64,000 nt of DNA from Brevibacterium sp. RIT 803 (GCF_016892625.1 NZ_JAFEMW010000001.1:1054001-1118000); one strand, 5' to 3'. Shown: positions 42,432 through 51,727, counted from the stretch's first letter. The notes: generated by a model not told the origin, from the letters alone. Made by a program: numbers and translations.

Positions 42432-43906
42432 GTTGTGAGCTTCCTTTGTTCGCTTCCGGTTTTCAGAACCTGGGTTGTCTCATTCTCATTCTCCCCTGTG
42501 CTGACGCCCTTGTCATCGTCAGGGTGATGTTCGGTGCTGTCATCGGCAACCGCGCCATCAGCAGCTGCGCCCTCTGCCTCTGCCTCTCCCGCGGCGTCTG
42601 CCTCAACCTCAGCTTCGTCGGCATCAGCCTGTGCCGAGTGCTCGAGCAGGACCCCATCCGGCGCCGAGGAGGATGCTTCGTCATCGGAGACGTTGCCTGC
42701 CAGCGGAAGCACGATGGTGAAGGTCGAACCCTTGCCGAGGCGGCTCCAGACCTTCACCTGTCCGCCGTGTGTGGCGATGATGTGTTTGACGATGCTCAGC
42801 CCCAGCCCGGTTCCGCCCGTGATCCGCGAACGCGCCGGGTCCACGCGGTAGAACCGTTCGAAGACACGCTCGGTGTCCTGAGTGGAGAGACCGATGCCCT
42901 GGTCGGCGACGGAGATCTCGACACGCTCGTCGACCAAGTCGACACCGACGCCGATGCGAGTGCCGTCGGGTGAGTAGTTGATGGCGTTGTCGATGAGGTT
43001 GCGCACCGCATTGACGAGGAGTTCGTAGTTGCCCTCGATGAGCATTGTGCCCGGCGGCGAGACCTCGATGTGGATGTTCTTGCTCTCGGCACGCGTGCGG
43101 GCACGGTCAGCGGCATCGTCGACCACCTCGGCGGCGGAGATCTTCTCCGTCGCAGACGGAGCGGTGTGGTCCTGGACGCGGGACAGGTCGATGATCTCCT
43201 GCACCAGCTGGGTCAGCCGCTTCGACTCCCGCTGCATGCGGCCGCCGAAGCGTTCGACGGCCTGCGGGTCATCGGAGAAGTCGGTGACTGCCTCGGCGAG
43301 GAGGGACATCGCGCCGATGGGGGTCTTGAGTTCGTGGGAGACGTTGGCGACGAAATCTCGCCGAATGGAGTCAACGCGCTTGGACTCGGTCTGGTCGTCG
43401 CAGAGGACGAGGACGAAGGCCGTACCCAAGGGCGCCACACGAGCGTGGAGGAACCGCAGGATCGAATCCGTCTGCTCGCGCTTCTGTTCGAGTTCGATCT
43501 CCTCGATGAGGCCTCTGGAACGGACTCGGCCGACCATGCGCAGCATCTCGGGAGAGGCAAGGGAGTGCCCTCTGACCAACCCGAATGTGTACGCGGCCGG
43601 GGATGCCTTGACGACATCATCGCCGGCGTCGAGAACGATCGCAGCCGAGGGCAGCACAGCCAGTACCTCGGCGATGCCTTCGGGCAGGTCGTCCTCAGAA
43701 TGCAGATCGGCAGCATCACGGGAGCGTTCGCTGAAACGAAACGCCAGAATTCCCGCTATACCCAGTCCCAGACCGACGATTCCGGTCAGGACCGCTACGA
43801 TCAAGAGGTCCACGTCATCAAGCTTATGCGCAGTCTGCTTCAGAGACGCGCAGAATCGACCCCAGGACGCTGCTTTTGCCGAGGAATTCACCTGCATGCC
43901 AGACAA
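42428..43906 (-). CDS. senX3: Phosphate-type sensor kinase SenX3
   Basis: A 492-residue kinase with one clear N-terminal membrane helix (LLIVAVLTGIVGLGLGIAGI), a PAS-like region (residues about 75-185), the phospho-His in FVANVSHELKTPIGAM, and ATP-binding boxes NLIDNAINYSP, VADQGIGLS and GGTGLGLSIVKHI. The start is uncertain: the frame opens at 43906, but homologues begin near the helix and a GTG lies just before LLIVAV. The C-terminal 75 residues are an acidic Ala/Glu/Asp tail not needed by the family. Confidence 0.9.
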   Translation of the reverse strand: MSGMQVNSSAKAASWGRFCASLKQTAHKLDDVDLLIVAVLTGIVGLGLGIAGILAFRFSERSRDAADLHSEDDLPEGIAEVLAVLPSAAIVLDAGDDVVKASPAAYTFGLVRGHSLASPEMLRMVGRVRSRGLIEEIELEQKREQTDSILRFLHARVAPLGTAFVLVLCDDQTESKRVDSIRRDFVANVSHELKTPIGAMSLLAEAVTDFSDDPQAVERFGGRMQRESKRLTQLVQEIIDLSRVQDHTAPSATEKISAAEVVDDAADRARTRAESKNIHIEVSPPGTMLIEGNYELLVNAVRNLIDNAINYSPDGTRIGVGVDLVDERVEISVADQGIGLSTQDTERVFERFYRVDPARSRITGGTGLGLSIVKHIIATHGGQVKVWSRLGKGSTFTIVLPLAGNVSDDEASSSAPDGVLLEHSAQADADEAEVEADAAGEAEAEGAAADGAVADDSTEHHPDDDKGVSTGENENETTQVLKTGSEQRKLTT

Positions 43907-43919
43907 CGTTCACCGAATG

Positions 43920-43948
43920 GTGTCAAGCTGACACAGTGTGCCTATCCT
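43920..43948 (+). promoter_or_regulatory. phoU promoter with overlapping dyad
   Basis: GTGTCA (43920-43925) and TATCCT (43943-43948) are separated by 17 bases. The -35 region is part of the perfect dyad GTGTCA-AGC-TGACAC (43920-43934), a candidate regulator site. Confidence 0.45.
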
Positions 43949-44029
43949 GACCGGAGGGTTGTCCGCACCCAGGACGATCTCAGGCACCTCCCCTTGCACA
44001 AGATCCACGAGATTAAGGAACCGCTGTCA

Positions 44030-44692
44030 ATGCGCGAAGTCTTCAGAAATGAGCTGGACGAGCTGGCCACGCAGCTGGTCGACATGTCTGTCAAAGTTCA
44101 CGAGGCGATGCGCCTGGCGAACCAGTCCCTGCGCAGCAACGACCTCGAGCTGGCCGAAAAGGTCATCGAAGCCGACGCCGTGATCGACCACATGCAGTAC
44201 GCCCTCGACCAGCAGGCCGCTGAGATGCTGGCCCTGCAGGCCCCCGTCGCCGCCGACCTGCGCGCGGTCATCGGCTCACTGCGGATGTCCGCATCGCTCG
44301 AGCGCATGGGCGACCTAGCTCGCCACATCGCCCAGCAGGTCCGCATCCGCTACCCGGAGTCAGCGATCCCCGACCACTTCACCGAAACCTTCACCCGCAT
44401 GGGCGAATCCGGAGAGAAGATCGCCGAGGCGACGGAGAACCTGCTGTCGAACCCGGGCCTGACCGCCGTGCCGACGATCAATGCGATCGACGAAGAGCTC
44501 GACGAACTGCACCTGAGCATCTTCTCCAAGCTCGCCGAGGCGCCTGCCGGTTCGCTGGCACCTCGCCACATCGCCGACGTCACCCTGCTCTCGCGCTACT
44601 ACGAGCGCTTCGGCGACCACGCGGTGTCCGTGTCCCAGAAGGTCGAATACCTGCTCACCGGCAACTGGGAACCGTACCTGTCGAAGAAGTAA
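44030..44692 (+). CDS. phoU: Phosphate signalling protein PhoU
   Basis: A 220-residue all-helical protein made of two PhoU three-helix repeats; the metal-binding-type segments are MRLANQSLRSNDLELAEKV with LRMSASLERMGDLARHIA and the second-repeat SRYYERFGDHAVSVSQKV. It normally couples the phosphate transporter to the sensor kinase; here it diverges from senX3-regX3, as in other actinobacteria. The ATG has AAGGA ten bases upstream. A hairpin with a T-run follows. Confidence 0.95.
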   Translation: MREVFRNELDELATQLVDMSVKVHEAMRLANQSLRSNDLELAEKVIEADAVIDHMQYALDQQAAEMLALQAPVAADLRAVIGSLRMSASLERMGDLARHIAQQVRIRYPESAIPDHFTETFTRMGESGEKIAEATENLLSNPGLTAVPTINAIDEELDELHLSIFSKLAEAPAGSLAPRHIADVTLLSRYYERFGDHAVSVSQKVEYLLTGNWEPYLSKK

Positions 44693-44712
44693 TATTCGCC
44701 TGAAACACCGAA

Positions 44713-45663
44713 TCAGCCCGAGGCCGACGAATGTTCGACCTCGGGCTTTTCGCTGGCGATGACCTTTCGCCGCCTCCGGTTCGTTCCTCTGATGCTGCGT
44801 GCGATGGTCTTCAGCACTCCCGTCGTGACAGCGACCCCCAGAAGCAGGAGGGCTCCGCCGACGAGCTCGGGAACGGTGGGACGGTCTCCGAGGACGAGCC
44901 AGGCCGAGAGCACCCCGACCAGGGGAACCAACAGTGAGAACGGCGCCACCTGCGATGCCGGGAACCTTGCAAGCAGCGAATTCCAGATGACGTAGCCGAC
45001 GAGTGAGGCGCAGCCAGCGGTGTAGACGACCGAAGCAAGGACTCCCCAGGTCGGGTTCGCAAGGGCGTGAGAAACCTCGGCGGGGCCGTCGACGAGTATC
45101 GAGAGCGCGAACAGCGGCACGGGGACCACGATGGCCGACCACACGGTCATCTGCACGCCATTGGTGCCCACCTTGACTCCGCGGGCGATGACATTGCCGA
45201 TCGCCCAGGACAGAGACGCGGCGAGCGCGACGAGGAAGGCGACGATCGGCACCGATGCCTGGAGGCTCAGGCCGATGACGCACAGTCCGGACAGACCGAT
45301 GAGGATGCCGATGATCTGGCGTCGACTCGGGAATTCTTTGAGCACAAGGGCCGCAACGAGCACCGTGAAGGCGGCCTGAATCTGGATGACGATCGACGTC
45401 AGGCCCGCAGGCAGTCCGAGGAACATGGCTGTGTAGAGGAGGCCGAACTGACCGGCGGACATGAACACGCCGATGAGGAGGATGCGGCGGAAGTTCCCTC
45501 TGGGGTACTTGACGAAGAAGATCGCCGGGATCACGACCAGCGTGAAGCGGGCGGCGACGAGGAGCAGCGGTGGCCAGTCCCGCAGTCCGAAGTCGATGAA
45601 GATGAAGTTGACGCCCCAGAGAACGACGACGAGCAGGGCGAGCATGTAATGGACGGGACGCAT
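44713..45663 (-). CDS. EamA-family (DMT) transporter
   Basis: A 316-residue protein of ten predicted helices in two EamA repeats; helix 1 has LLVVVLWGVNFIFIDFGLRD and the repeat junction contains LVLKEFPSRRQIIGI, with the second repeat ending in LVLGDRPTVPELVGG. Family members export amino acids or other metabolites. It diverges from a LysR regulator across a 71-base AT-rich gap, suggesting that the regulator controls it. Its last codons lie inside the phoU terminator. Confidence 0.85.
   Translation of the reverse strand: MRPVHYMLALLVVVLWGVNFIFIDFGLRDWPPLLLVAARFTLVVIPAIFFVKYPRGNFRRILLIGVFMSAGQFGLLYTAMFLGLPAGLTSIVIQIQAAFTVLVAALVLKEFPSRRQIIGILIGLSGLCVIGLSLQASVPIVAFLVALAASLSWAIGNVIARGVKVGTNGVQMTVWSAIVVPVPLFALSILVDGPAEVSHALANPTWGVLASVVYTAGCASLVGYVIWNSLLARFPASQVAPFSLLVPLVGVLSAWLVLGDRPTVPELVGGALLLLGVAVTTGVLKTIARSIRGTNRRRRKVIASEKPEVEHSSASG
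44715..44750 (+). terminator. phoU terminator
   Basis: AGCCCGAGG pairs with CCTCGGGCT, with the stem extended by CGA/TCG past one mismatch, and TTTT follows. The hairpin is inside the 3' end of the convergent EamA gene. Confidence 0.8.
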
Positions 45664-45722
45664 ACTTCCAGGATCCCAGCCATTGCATCAAAATTCCATT
45701 GAATATAAATGCGTGGTTTCGT

Positions 45723-45728
45723 TAGAAT
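45723..45728 (+). promoter_or_regulatory. -10 box of a leaderless promoter (LysR regulator)
   Basis: TAGAAT followed by six bases and the ATG at 45735. The AT-rich gap it sits in also serves the divergent EamA gene and contains ATTC-CATT-GAAT. Confidence 0.45.
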
Positions 45729-45734
45729 TATTTG

Positions 45735-46670
45735 ATGATTGACACTCTCGCCCTGCGCACGCTCGTTGCCCTCGACTCGGCCGGCTCCGTCACAGCGACT
45801 GCCGATGCACTCGGCTACACCTCGGCGGCCATCAGCCACCAGCTGCAGAAGCTCTCGCGCTACCTCGGCTCACCGGTCACCGAGCGCACCGGACGGGGGA
45901 TCGCATTGACTCCGATGGGCCGTGAGCTCAGCCGACGCGGCGCCGAACTGCTCCAGGACCTCGAAAGCCTCGAGACCGACGCGCGGGCAAGGTCGGGCGA
46001 ACCTCGAGGTCGGATCACGGTGGGCGGGTTCTCGACCGGCATCCGCGGAGTGCTGGTGCCATCCCTGCCGCTGCTCAAGGACACCGCGCCGGAGCTGACG
46101 ATCACCAACATCGAAGAGGAACCCGATGAGCTCATCGACATGGTCACGGCCGGCCGGATCGACGCCTCGCTGATCTTCGACTGGCGGGAGGGTCCTCCTC
46201 AGCTGCCCTCGACGCTGAATTCCGAGCTCATCACCGTCGACCGGGCCGATATCGTCATGCATCGTGACCACCATCTGGCATCACGCAAGCTGGTGACCCG
46301 GCAGGATCTCCTCCGCGAGGTCTTCGTCTCGGCACCGCGCAACGGCGTATGCCATCGCTGGCTCACCGCGCTCTTCGATCCCCTCAACGCCGAACCGCGG
46401 ATCGAGTACTGGGCGATGGAGTATGACACCCAGATCGAGTTCGTCCGGGCTGTCGGGGCTCTCGCGCTGGTGCCGCGGCTGGGACGGCCGCACCTGCCCG
46501 CCGACGTCACCGTCGTCGAACTCGACGATCCGAGCATCGCCCGTTGGATCTACCTCGTGTGGCGGGCCTCGATGAGCGCATCCCCGGCGATCTCCCTTCT
46601 CCTTGAGCAGATGAAGGCGGTCGCCGAGGTGGCGGCAGGTGAGTGCGAGCCTGAGCGAGTGCGAGCCTGA
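45735..46670 (+). CDS. LysR-family transcriptional regulator
   Basis: A 311-residue regulator with the N-terminal winged helix (TLVALDSAGSVTATADAL, AISHQLQKLSRYLG) and a two-lobed effector domain. The ATG at 45735 is six bases after a TAGAAT box; a TTG one codon earlier is less likely. It diverges from the EamA transporter and probably controls it in response to the exported metabolite. Its C-terminus (GECEPERVRA) is encoded by the first copies of a 16-base tandem repeat that runs past the stop. Confidence 0.85.
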   Translation: MIDTLALRTLVALDSAGSVTATADALGYTSAAISHQLQKLSRYLGSPVTERTGRGIALTPMGRELSRRGAELLQDLESLETDARARSGEPRGRITVGGFSTGIRGVLVPSLPLLKDTAPELTITNIEEEPDELIDMVTAGRIDASLIFDWREGPPQLPSTLNSELITVDRADIVMHRDHHLASRKLVTRQDLLREVFVSAPRNGVCHRWLTALFDPLNAEPRIEYWAMEYDTQIEFVRAVGALALVPRLGRPHLPADVTVVELDDPSIARWIYLVWRASMSASPAISLLLEQMKAVAEVAAGECEPERVRA

Positions 46671-46704
46671 GCGAGTGCGAGCCTGAGCGAGTGCGAGCCT
46701 GAGT
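46641..46704. repeat. 16-base tandem repeat, four copies
   Basis: GAGTGCGAGCCTGAGC units at 46641, 46657, 46673 and 46689; the last has one change. The array crosses the LysR stop codon and ends 17 bases before the gpmA stop. Confidence 0.9.
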
Positions 46705-46721
46705 CAGAAAGAGCCTGTGCC

Positions 46722-47465
46722 TCAGCGCCCCTGGTTGGCGACCTGACCGATCGCGGCCTCTGCGGCAGCAGCGTCGAGGTAGGTGCCACCGGGCCTGACC
46801 GGAGTGAAGTCCTCGGTCAGCTCGTAGTGCAACGGGATGCCTGTGGGAATGTTGAGGCCGGTGATATCGGCATCGGAGATTCCGTCGAGGTGCTTGACCA
46901 GGGCACGCAGCGAGTTGCCGTGGGCGACAACGAGCACGGTGCGTCCGACGGTGAGCTCGGGGACGAGCCGGTCGTACCAGTAGGGCAGGAGCCGGTCGAT
47001 GACGTCGGCCAGGCATTCCGTGCGAGGCAGGGAACCGCCGAGGTTGGCATAGCGAGGATCTCCAGCCTGCGAGAATTCGGAGGCGTCGCCGAGAGCTGGC
47101 GGCGGGGTGTCGAAGGAGCGGCGCCAGGTCATGAACTGCTCCTCGCCGAACTCCTCGCGGATCTCCTTCTTGTTCTTGCCCTGCAGCGCACCGTAGTGGC
47201 GTTCGTTGAGTCGCCAGCTGCGATGGACGTCGAGCCAGGAGAGATCGGCGGCCTCGAGCGCCAGATTCGAGGTGAGGATGGCCCGCTTGAGGCGGGAGGT
47301 GTAGACGACGTCGGGGATGAGGTCGGCCTCGCGCAGGAGCTCGCCGGCCCGCTGGCCCTCAGCCCGCCCTTTGTCCGTCAGGGTCACGTCGACCCAACCG
47401 GTGAACAGATTCTTCTGGTTCCATTCGCTCTCGCCGTGGCGCAGCAGGATGAGGTTATGCGTCAT
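46722..47465 (-). CDS. gpmA: 2,3-bisphosphoglycerate-dependent phosphoglycerate mutase
   Basis: A 247-residue histidine phosphatase-fold mutase of glycolysis and gluconeogenesis. The phospho-His is in [35 protein letters not shown] and [15 protein letters not shown] complete the active site. The start at MTHNL matches the family N-terminus; longer frames are not conserved. It belongs to the gpm-senX3-regX3 neighbourhood of actinobacteria. Confidence 0.95.
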   Translation of the reverse strand: MTHNLILLRHGESEWNQKNLFTGWVDVTLTDKGRAEGQRAGELLREADLIPDVVYTSRLKRAILTSNLALEAADLSWLDVHRSWRLNERHYGALQGKNKKEIREEFGEEQFMTWRRSFDTPPPALGDASEFSQAGDPRYANLGGSLPRTECLADVIDRLLPYWYDRLVPELTVGRTVLVVAHGNSLRALVKHLDGISDADITGLNIPTGIPLHYELTEDFTPVRPGGTYLDAAAAEAAIGQVANQGR

Positions 47466-47582
47466 GCCACCATTTTTGCACGACCGTGCCGGCGCCCACA
47501 GAGCCGCCCACCCTCTGGTCGACGAACTACCGAGATCTTTCTCACCATTCGGCACTCGATCTTGCATCCCGATATGCCCCGA

Positions 47583-47588
47583 TAGCCT
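47583..47588 (+). promoter_or_regulatory. -10 box of a leaderless promoter (BASS symporter)
   Basis: TAGCCT followed by six bases and the ATG at 47595. Confidence 0.45.
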
Positions 47589-47594
47589 GAACTC

Positions 47595-48710
47595 ATGTCT
47601 GACACCCCTACGCCGCCGCCGTCGAGCTCGCAGCCTCAGTCGTCGTCCCCAGAGCCTTCATCGTCGAGCTCACAGTCGCCGACCCTGCCACCGCATGCGG
47701 GAGGCTCATCGGCTCCGCAGCCCCAGCAGCCGAACTCCGACCGCAGTTCGATCATCGCCGTGACGGCACTGCCGGTCCTCGTCGTCATCGCCGGAGTCCT
47801 CGGGTTCCTCAGTCCCGACACGTTCACTCCTCTCGCACCCTCGATCACCTGGGCGCTCGGAATCGTCATGTTCTTCATGGGTCTGACGCTGACGCTGCCG
47901 GACTTCGCTCGGATCGCGAAGAAGCCATGGATCGCCGCCCTCGGTGTCGCAACGCAGTTCGTCGCAATGCCCCTGCTCGGTCTCCTGGTCGTCACCCTCT
48001 ACAGCCTTCCGACTGAGATCGCTGTCGGCGTCATCCTCGTCGGATGTGCCCCTGGAGGGACTGCTTCGAACGTCGTCACCTACCTGGCCAAGGGCGATAC
48101 CGCTCTGTCGGTGTCGATCACGACCCTGTCGACCCTCCTCGCCCCGGTGCTCACGCCCCTGTTGACCCTGTGGCTGGCCGGCTCATACATGGACGTGCCG
48201 TTCTGGTCGATGTTCGTCTCGATCTGTCAGACGGTGCTCGTGCCCGTCATCGTCGGGGTGATCGTCAGGCTCGTGGCCTCGAAGCTCGTCGACAAGATCT
48301 CACCGATTCTGCCCTGGTTCGCGTCCATTGCCATCGCCTACATCGTGGCGGTCGTCGTCGCGGGTTCCGCCGGCTCCATCGCGACCGCCGGAATCCTCGT
48401 GCTCCTGGCAGTCATCACGCACAACGTCCTGGGACTTGGAGTCGGCTACGGAGTGGCCGCGGCCTGCCGGTTGGACACTCCGACCAGACGAGCGATGACC
48501 TTCGAGGTCGGGCTGCAGAATTCGGGGCTCGCATCCACTCTCGCGACCACGTACTTCTCACCGCTCGCAGCTCTTCCCGGCGCTGTGTTCAGTGTCTGGC
48601 ACAACGTCTCCGGTGCACTCCTGGCCTCGGTGTTCGCACGCCGCCCCTACGGCAAACCGCCGCGTGGGCAGGTCACCGGAGACAGTCGCACACAGGAGTC
48701 GGGACTGTGA
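47595..48710 (+). CDS. Bile acid:sodium symporter family (BASS) transporter
   Basis: A 371-residue protein. A 48-residue Ser/Pro/Gln-rich cytoplasmic N-terminus precedes about ten helices. The family motif [25 protein letters not shown] and the later [17 protein letters not shown] are characteristic of BASS transporters, which move organic anions such as ketopantoate or 2-oxo acids. Leaderless by the -10 spacing. It overlaps a GNAT gene by 4 bases. Confidence 0.85.
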   Translation: MSDTPTPPPSSSQPQSSSPEPSSSSSQSPTLPPHAGGSSAPQPQQPNSDRSSIIAVTALPVLVVIAGVLGFLSPDTFTPLAPSITWALGIVMFFMGLTLTLPDFARIAKKPWIAALGVATQFVAMPLLGLLVVTLYSLPTEIAVGVILVGCAPGGTASNVVTYLAKGDTALSVSITTLSTLLAPVLTPLLTLWLAGSYMDVPFWSMFVSICQTVLVPVIVGVIVRLVASKLVDKISPILPWFASIAIAYIVAVVVAGSAGSIATAGILVLLAVITHNVLGLGVGYGVAAACRLDTPTRRAMTFEVGLQNSGLASTLATTYFSPLAALPGAVFSVWHNVSGALLASVFARRPYGKPPRGQVTGDSRTQESGL

Positions 48711-49354
48711 TCGGGCCCTCGTCCCCGTCGGGCTTCTCCACCTTCGAGACAGAGACGATCGCTCTCGCGAACAGGAGATTTCTGATTCGGCGGGCACGAG
48801 ACACCGATGTGCCCGACCTCGTGTCCCTGCTTCGCGATGACGCCCTCGGTGCTGCTCGTGAGAGTGCCGGCGCCGACGAGGTGGCCGACTATCAGCGTGC
48901 CTTCGGTCTCATCGATTCCGATCCCAATCAGCTTCTGGTCACGATCGACGACGTCACCAACTATGCTGCGAGACAGCACGAAGATACCGAGAGCCAGCAC
49001 GAAGGTACCGCGAGCCGTCATGACGGTTCTGCGAACTACGATGAGGGTGAGCGGGCATGCCCTTCCGACACCGGATCGGCTGCCGTCGTCGGCACCCTGC
49101 AGCTGACGCTGATCCCGAGCCTGTCACGGCGAGGGTCGACGCGGCTGCAGATCGAAGCGGTGAGGATCGGGCCTGATGCGCAGGGTCTCGGACTGGGCAC
49201 GGCGGTCTTCGAATGGGCCCATGACTGCGGGCGTCGATTCGGGGCATCGCTGGCTCAACTGACGACCGATAAGTCGCGCACGGATGCGCAGCGGTTCTAT
49301 GCACGGCTCGGCTACGAAGCCAGTCACGAAGGGCTCAAACTGGACCTGAGCTGA
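48707..49354 (+). CDS. GNAT-family N-acetyltransferase
   Basis: A 215-residue acetyltransferase starting at the GTG of a GTGA overlap with the BASS gene. FLIRRARDTDVPDLVSLL opens the domain, and the acetyl-CoA loop is IGPDAQGLGLGTAVFEWA. The C-terminal QLTTDKSRTDAQRFYARLGYEA is canonical. Between strands 3 and 4 lies a 27-residue hydrophilic insertion (QHEDTESQHEGTASRHDG) encoded by three 21-base repeats. The substrate is unknown. Confidence 0.85.
   Translation: MIGPSSPSGFSTFETETIALANRRFLIRRARDTDVPDLVSLLRDDALGAARESAGADEVADYQRAFGLIDSDPNQLLVTIDDVTNYAARQHEDTESQHEGTASRHDGSANYDEGERACPSDTGSAAVVGTLQLTLIPSLSRRGSTRLQIEAVRIGPDAQGLGLGTAVFEWAHDCGRRFGASLAQLTTDKSRTDAQRFYARLGYEASHEGLKLDLS
48974..49036. repeat. 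21-base tandem repeat in the GNAT gene
   Basis: Three units at 48974, 48995 and 49016, decreasing in similarity; each encodes seven residues (QHEDTES, QHEGTAS, RHDGSAN). Confidence 0.8.
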
Positions 49355-49357
49355 GAC

Positions 49358-49714
49358 TCACATCCACTTCACGCCGTCGACCTCGAACTCACGGATGCGG
49401 TAGGCGATCATGTCCGCCAGCAGGCCGGTGGGGATCTCGCGATCGTAGTAGAGCTTGATCGACCCCTTTCCGGTGTCGAATCCGCTCAGCCGATCGGCAA
49501 AGGCTTCTTTGGTGCTGGGGGTGAATACGAAGTTCGCGTGCTTGGCATAGCCGGCGAAGGCAAAGAGGATCGTGCCCACGAAGTAGGCAGGGTTCCCCCA
49601 CTTGAGGCCCTCCTCAGCAGTGGGCGCAGCGGCGCGGCTGAGGTCCCGAAGGCGGCTCAGGAATTCCCGCTTGTGCACATCGTCGAAGCCGGCGATGTAA
49701 TCGTCGACGTTCAA
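49358..49714 (-). CDS. DUF1801 (YdhG-like) protein
   Basis: A 118-residue protein of the DUF1801 family, recognisable from EEGLKWGNPAYFVGTILF, FAGYAKHANFVFTP and GSIKLYYDREIPTGLLADMIAYRI. The start is the TTG at 49714, which overlaps the YbjN stop as TTGA and gives the family-like N-terminus VDDYIAGFDD; the longer frame has no conserved residues. Members have been linked to iron and frataxin-like folds but no activity is firm. Confidence 0.75.
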   Translation of the reverse strand: MNVDDYIAGFDDVHKREFLSRLRDLSRAAAPTAEEGLKWGNPAYFVGTILFAFAGYAKHANFVFTPSTKEAFADRLSGFDTGKGSIKLYYDREIPTGLLADMIAYRIREFEVDGVKWM

Positions 49715-50232
49715 GCCTGCTCCAGAAATTCGTTGTCCGGTCCGCTGAGGACGTCTTCGAAGGCGGCGAGGTTCCGCGTCGACTCCCCGCGCCTGATCCT
49801 CCAGGCCCATTCCTTCTTCATTCCGGTGAGGAAGCCGATGAGCAGAAGTTCGTTGAACGAGGAGTCGGCGGTCGCCAGAATCGCCCCGAGCAGCGAGTCG
49901 AGTTCCTCGAGAAGTCGGTCCCGGGGAACGCTGGCTCCCAGATACACATCGCCGAGGGTGTCGATGCCGAACGACACCGGGCCTGGTTTCATGTTCTTGA
50001 TGAGCAGCCAGCGGTTGAACTCCTCGGCATTCTCATCCGGATGGCGAATGACGAACGCCTGCAGCTGCACCGTTCGCGCGCAGACGGTGATCGACACGGT
50101 CGTCTTCAGCTTCTTCTCTCCCGGCAGGACTACGGCGATCTGCGTATCCTCAACGGCGTCGACTTCGACCTCGTTCTCATTCGCCCACCGCCTCACACCG
50201 GCCAGAATCGTCTCGGTGTCGGTCGTCATCAT
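49711..50232 (-). CDS. YbjN-domain protein
   Basis: A 173-residue protein of the YbjN family, which has a type III secretion chaperone-like fold; motifs include VVLPGEKKLKTTVSITV, FVIRHPDENAEEFNRWLL and SFGIDTLGDVYLGASVP. GGAAGGACAC precedes the ATG at 50232. A YbjN gene next to mshA is a conserved actinobacterial pairing; the role is unknown, perhaps a helper of the neighbouring enzymes. Confidence 0.8.
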   Translation of the reverse strand: MMTTDTETILAGVRRWANENEVEVDAVEDTQIAVVLPGEKKLKTTVSITVCARTVQLQAFVIRHPDENAEEFNRWLLIKNMKPGPVSFGIDTLGDVYLGASVPRDRLLEELDSLLGAILATADSSFNELLLIGFLTGMKKEWAWRIRRGESTRNLAAFEDVLSGPDNEFLEQA

Positions 50233-50263
50233 GTGTCCTTCCGTCGGCAATCCATGGAGTTCT

Positions 50264-51715
50264 TCAGCAGCCGCGCCCGACCAGTCGCGACTTCGGATTC
50301 AGTTCTTCCGTGTTCGGCATCTCTTCCGGGGGCACAGTCTCTCCCGCAGTCATTGCTTCTTCTGCGGTCGCCATCTCTTCTGTGCCCGTCATCTGCTCGG
50401 TGCCCGTCATCTGCTCGGTGCCCGTCATCGTCGTGGTCAGGGCCAGGTCCGGCACGTCGAGGGTGCCGAGCACACTCGCCGCCGTGGCCGACCAGTCGAA
50501 CCGAGTTGAGCGCTCGACGGCATGAAGTGCGAGTTCGCGTCGCAGTTCGTCGTCGAGGAGCATCCGTTCGAGAGCCATGGCCCAATGCCGCGGGTTGTGA
50601 TCGGCGATGAGCACGCCCGAACACCCGTGTTCGACGATGTCGGGCAGGCCGCCCACCGCCGAGGCGATGGCGGGCAGGCCCGATGCCGAAGCTTCGGCCG
50701 CGACCAGTCCGAATGACTCGCTGCGTGAGGGGACGAGAAGGATGTCCGCCGCGCGGTAGTAGGTGACGAGTTCATGAGCGGGGACGGGACGTCGCACCTC
50801 GACGCTGGGTTCGGCGGCGATCGCTGAGTTCAATTCGCGCAGGTACGGCGAGGATCCAGTCGGAGCCTCTTGGCCCGAGACTGCGCCGAGGAGGATTCCA
50901 CGCGTCCGAGACGCCAGGTGCGGGTTGTTCTCTCGCAGGCCGGAGATCGCATCGACGACGACATCGGTGCCCTTGATGAACTGCATCCGCCCCACATAGA
51001 GGACGACGAATTCGTCGGGAGCAAGACCCAGAACTGTTCTGGCCACGGCTCGATCTCCTGGGGAGAACAGGTCGTGGTCGACGCCGGGCCTGGCCACCAC
51101 TACGGCGTCGGCATCGGCGCCGAGTTCGTGGATGAGATCGCGACGCTCTGCCGGAGTGTTGGCCACGATCAGGTCCACCGCCGAGGCGATTCTCTCCTCT
51201 GCTTCCAAGCGCTGAGGTCGTTCGTGGCTGGTCTCTGAGTCGCGGTTCTTCACCGCGCCGATCGTGTGCATGCTCACGACGATTCGAGGACGGTCACCCG
51301 CCCTGGTCGCGTCCTCGCCGACCGCCGACGATGACTCCTGGGAGCGAAGTTCCTGAGCCAGCAGTGCCGCCTCGGCCGAGATCCAGTAGTGAGCCCAGAT
51401 CAGGTCGGCTGAGATGAAGCTCGGCTCGGCCAGGAGGAGCCGCGCGAGCTCGTCGATGGCATCGGCAAGCTCGTCCTTGTCGGCCGCATCGATCGGCAGC
51501 TGATGGAGTCGGACGCCCTCAGCGATCTGCAGGGTGCCGGCGCGCCCGCCGAGGCCGTCAATGCCGCTCGGGTCGGCGGTGAAGACGTCGACCACATGGC
51601 CAGCTGCTGCCAATGCGCGCACCGACTGGTCGACGTAGACATTCATACCACCGGCATCGCCCTGGCCCGGCTGAGCCGCGGGCGAGGTGTGGAGTGAGAG
51701 AACGGATATGCGCAC
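50264..51715 (-). CDS. mshA: D-inositol-3-phosphate glycosyltransferase
   Basis: A 483-residue GT4 enzyme for the first step of mycothiol synthesis, joining UDP-GlcNAc and inositol-3-phosphate. Motifs: MRISVLSLHTSPAAQPGQG, DAGGMNVYVDQSVRALA, VVARPGVDHDLFSPGD, VLYVGRMQFIKGTDVVVDA and the donor-site PSRSESFGLVAAEASA. The GTG at 51715 is six bases after TAAACT, so it is leaderless. The C-terminal 60 residues are a non-conserved tail with MTGTEQ repeats. Confidence 0.95.
   Translation of the reverse strand: MRISVLSLHTSPAAQPGQGDAGGMNVYVDQSVRALAAAGHVVDVFTADPSGIDGLGGRAGTLQIAEGVRLHQLPIDAADKDELADAIDELARLLLAEPSFISADLIWAHYWISAEAALLAQELRSQESSSAVGEDATRAGDRPRIVVSMHTIGAVKNRDSETSHERPQRLEAEERIASAVDLIVANTPAERRDLIHELGADADAVVVARPGVDHDLFSPGDRAVARTVLGLAPDEFVVLYVGRMQFIKGTDVVVDAISGLRENNPHLASRTRGILLGAVSGQEAPTGSSPYLRELNSAIAAEPSVEVRRPVPAHELVTYYRAADILLVPSRSESFGLVAAEASASGLPAIASAVGGLPDIVEHGCSGVLIADHNPRHWAMALERMLLDDELRRELALHAVERSTRFDWSATAASVLGTLDVPDLALTTTMTGTEQMTGTEQMTGTEEMATAEEAMTAGETVPPEEMPNTEELNPKSRLVGRGC
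50383..50429. repeat. 18-base tandem repeat in the MshA tail
   Basis: Two identical 18-base units (50383-50400, 50401-50418) and a partial third; each encodes MTGTEQ on the minus strand, with degenerate copies downstream. Confidence 0.85.
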
Positions 51716-51721
51716 TGTGAC

Positions 51722-51727
51722 AGTTTA
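51722..51727 (-). promoter_or_regulatory. -10 box of a leaderless promoter (mshA)
   Basis: TAAACT on the minus strand, six bases before the GTG at 51715. Confidence 0.5.

Noticed and set aside
44360..45691. 443-residue frame overlapping phoU and the EamA gene
   Set aside because: Arg/His/Pro-rich composition and overlap with two well-supported genes; shadow frame.
46641..46704. Possible CRISPR array in the repeat regions (also 39233-39331 and 37621-37694)
   Set aside because: The copies are head-to-tail with no unique spacers, units are too short or in-frame with proteins, and no cas genes exist.
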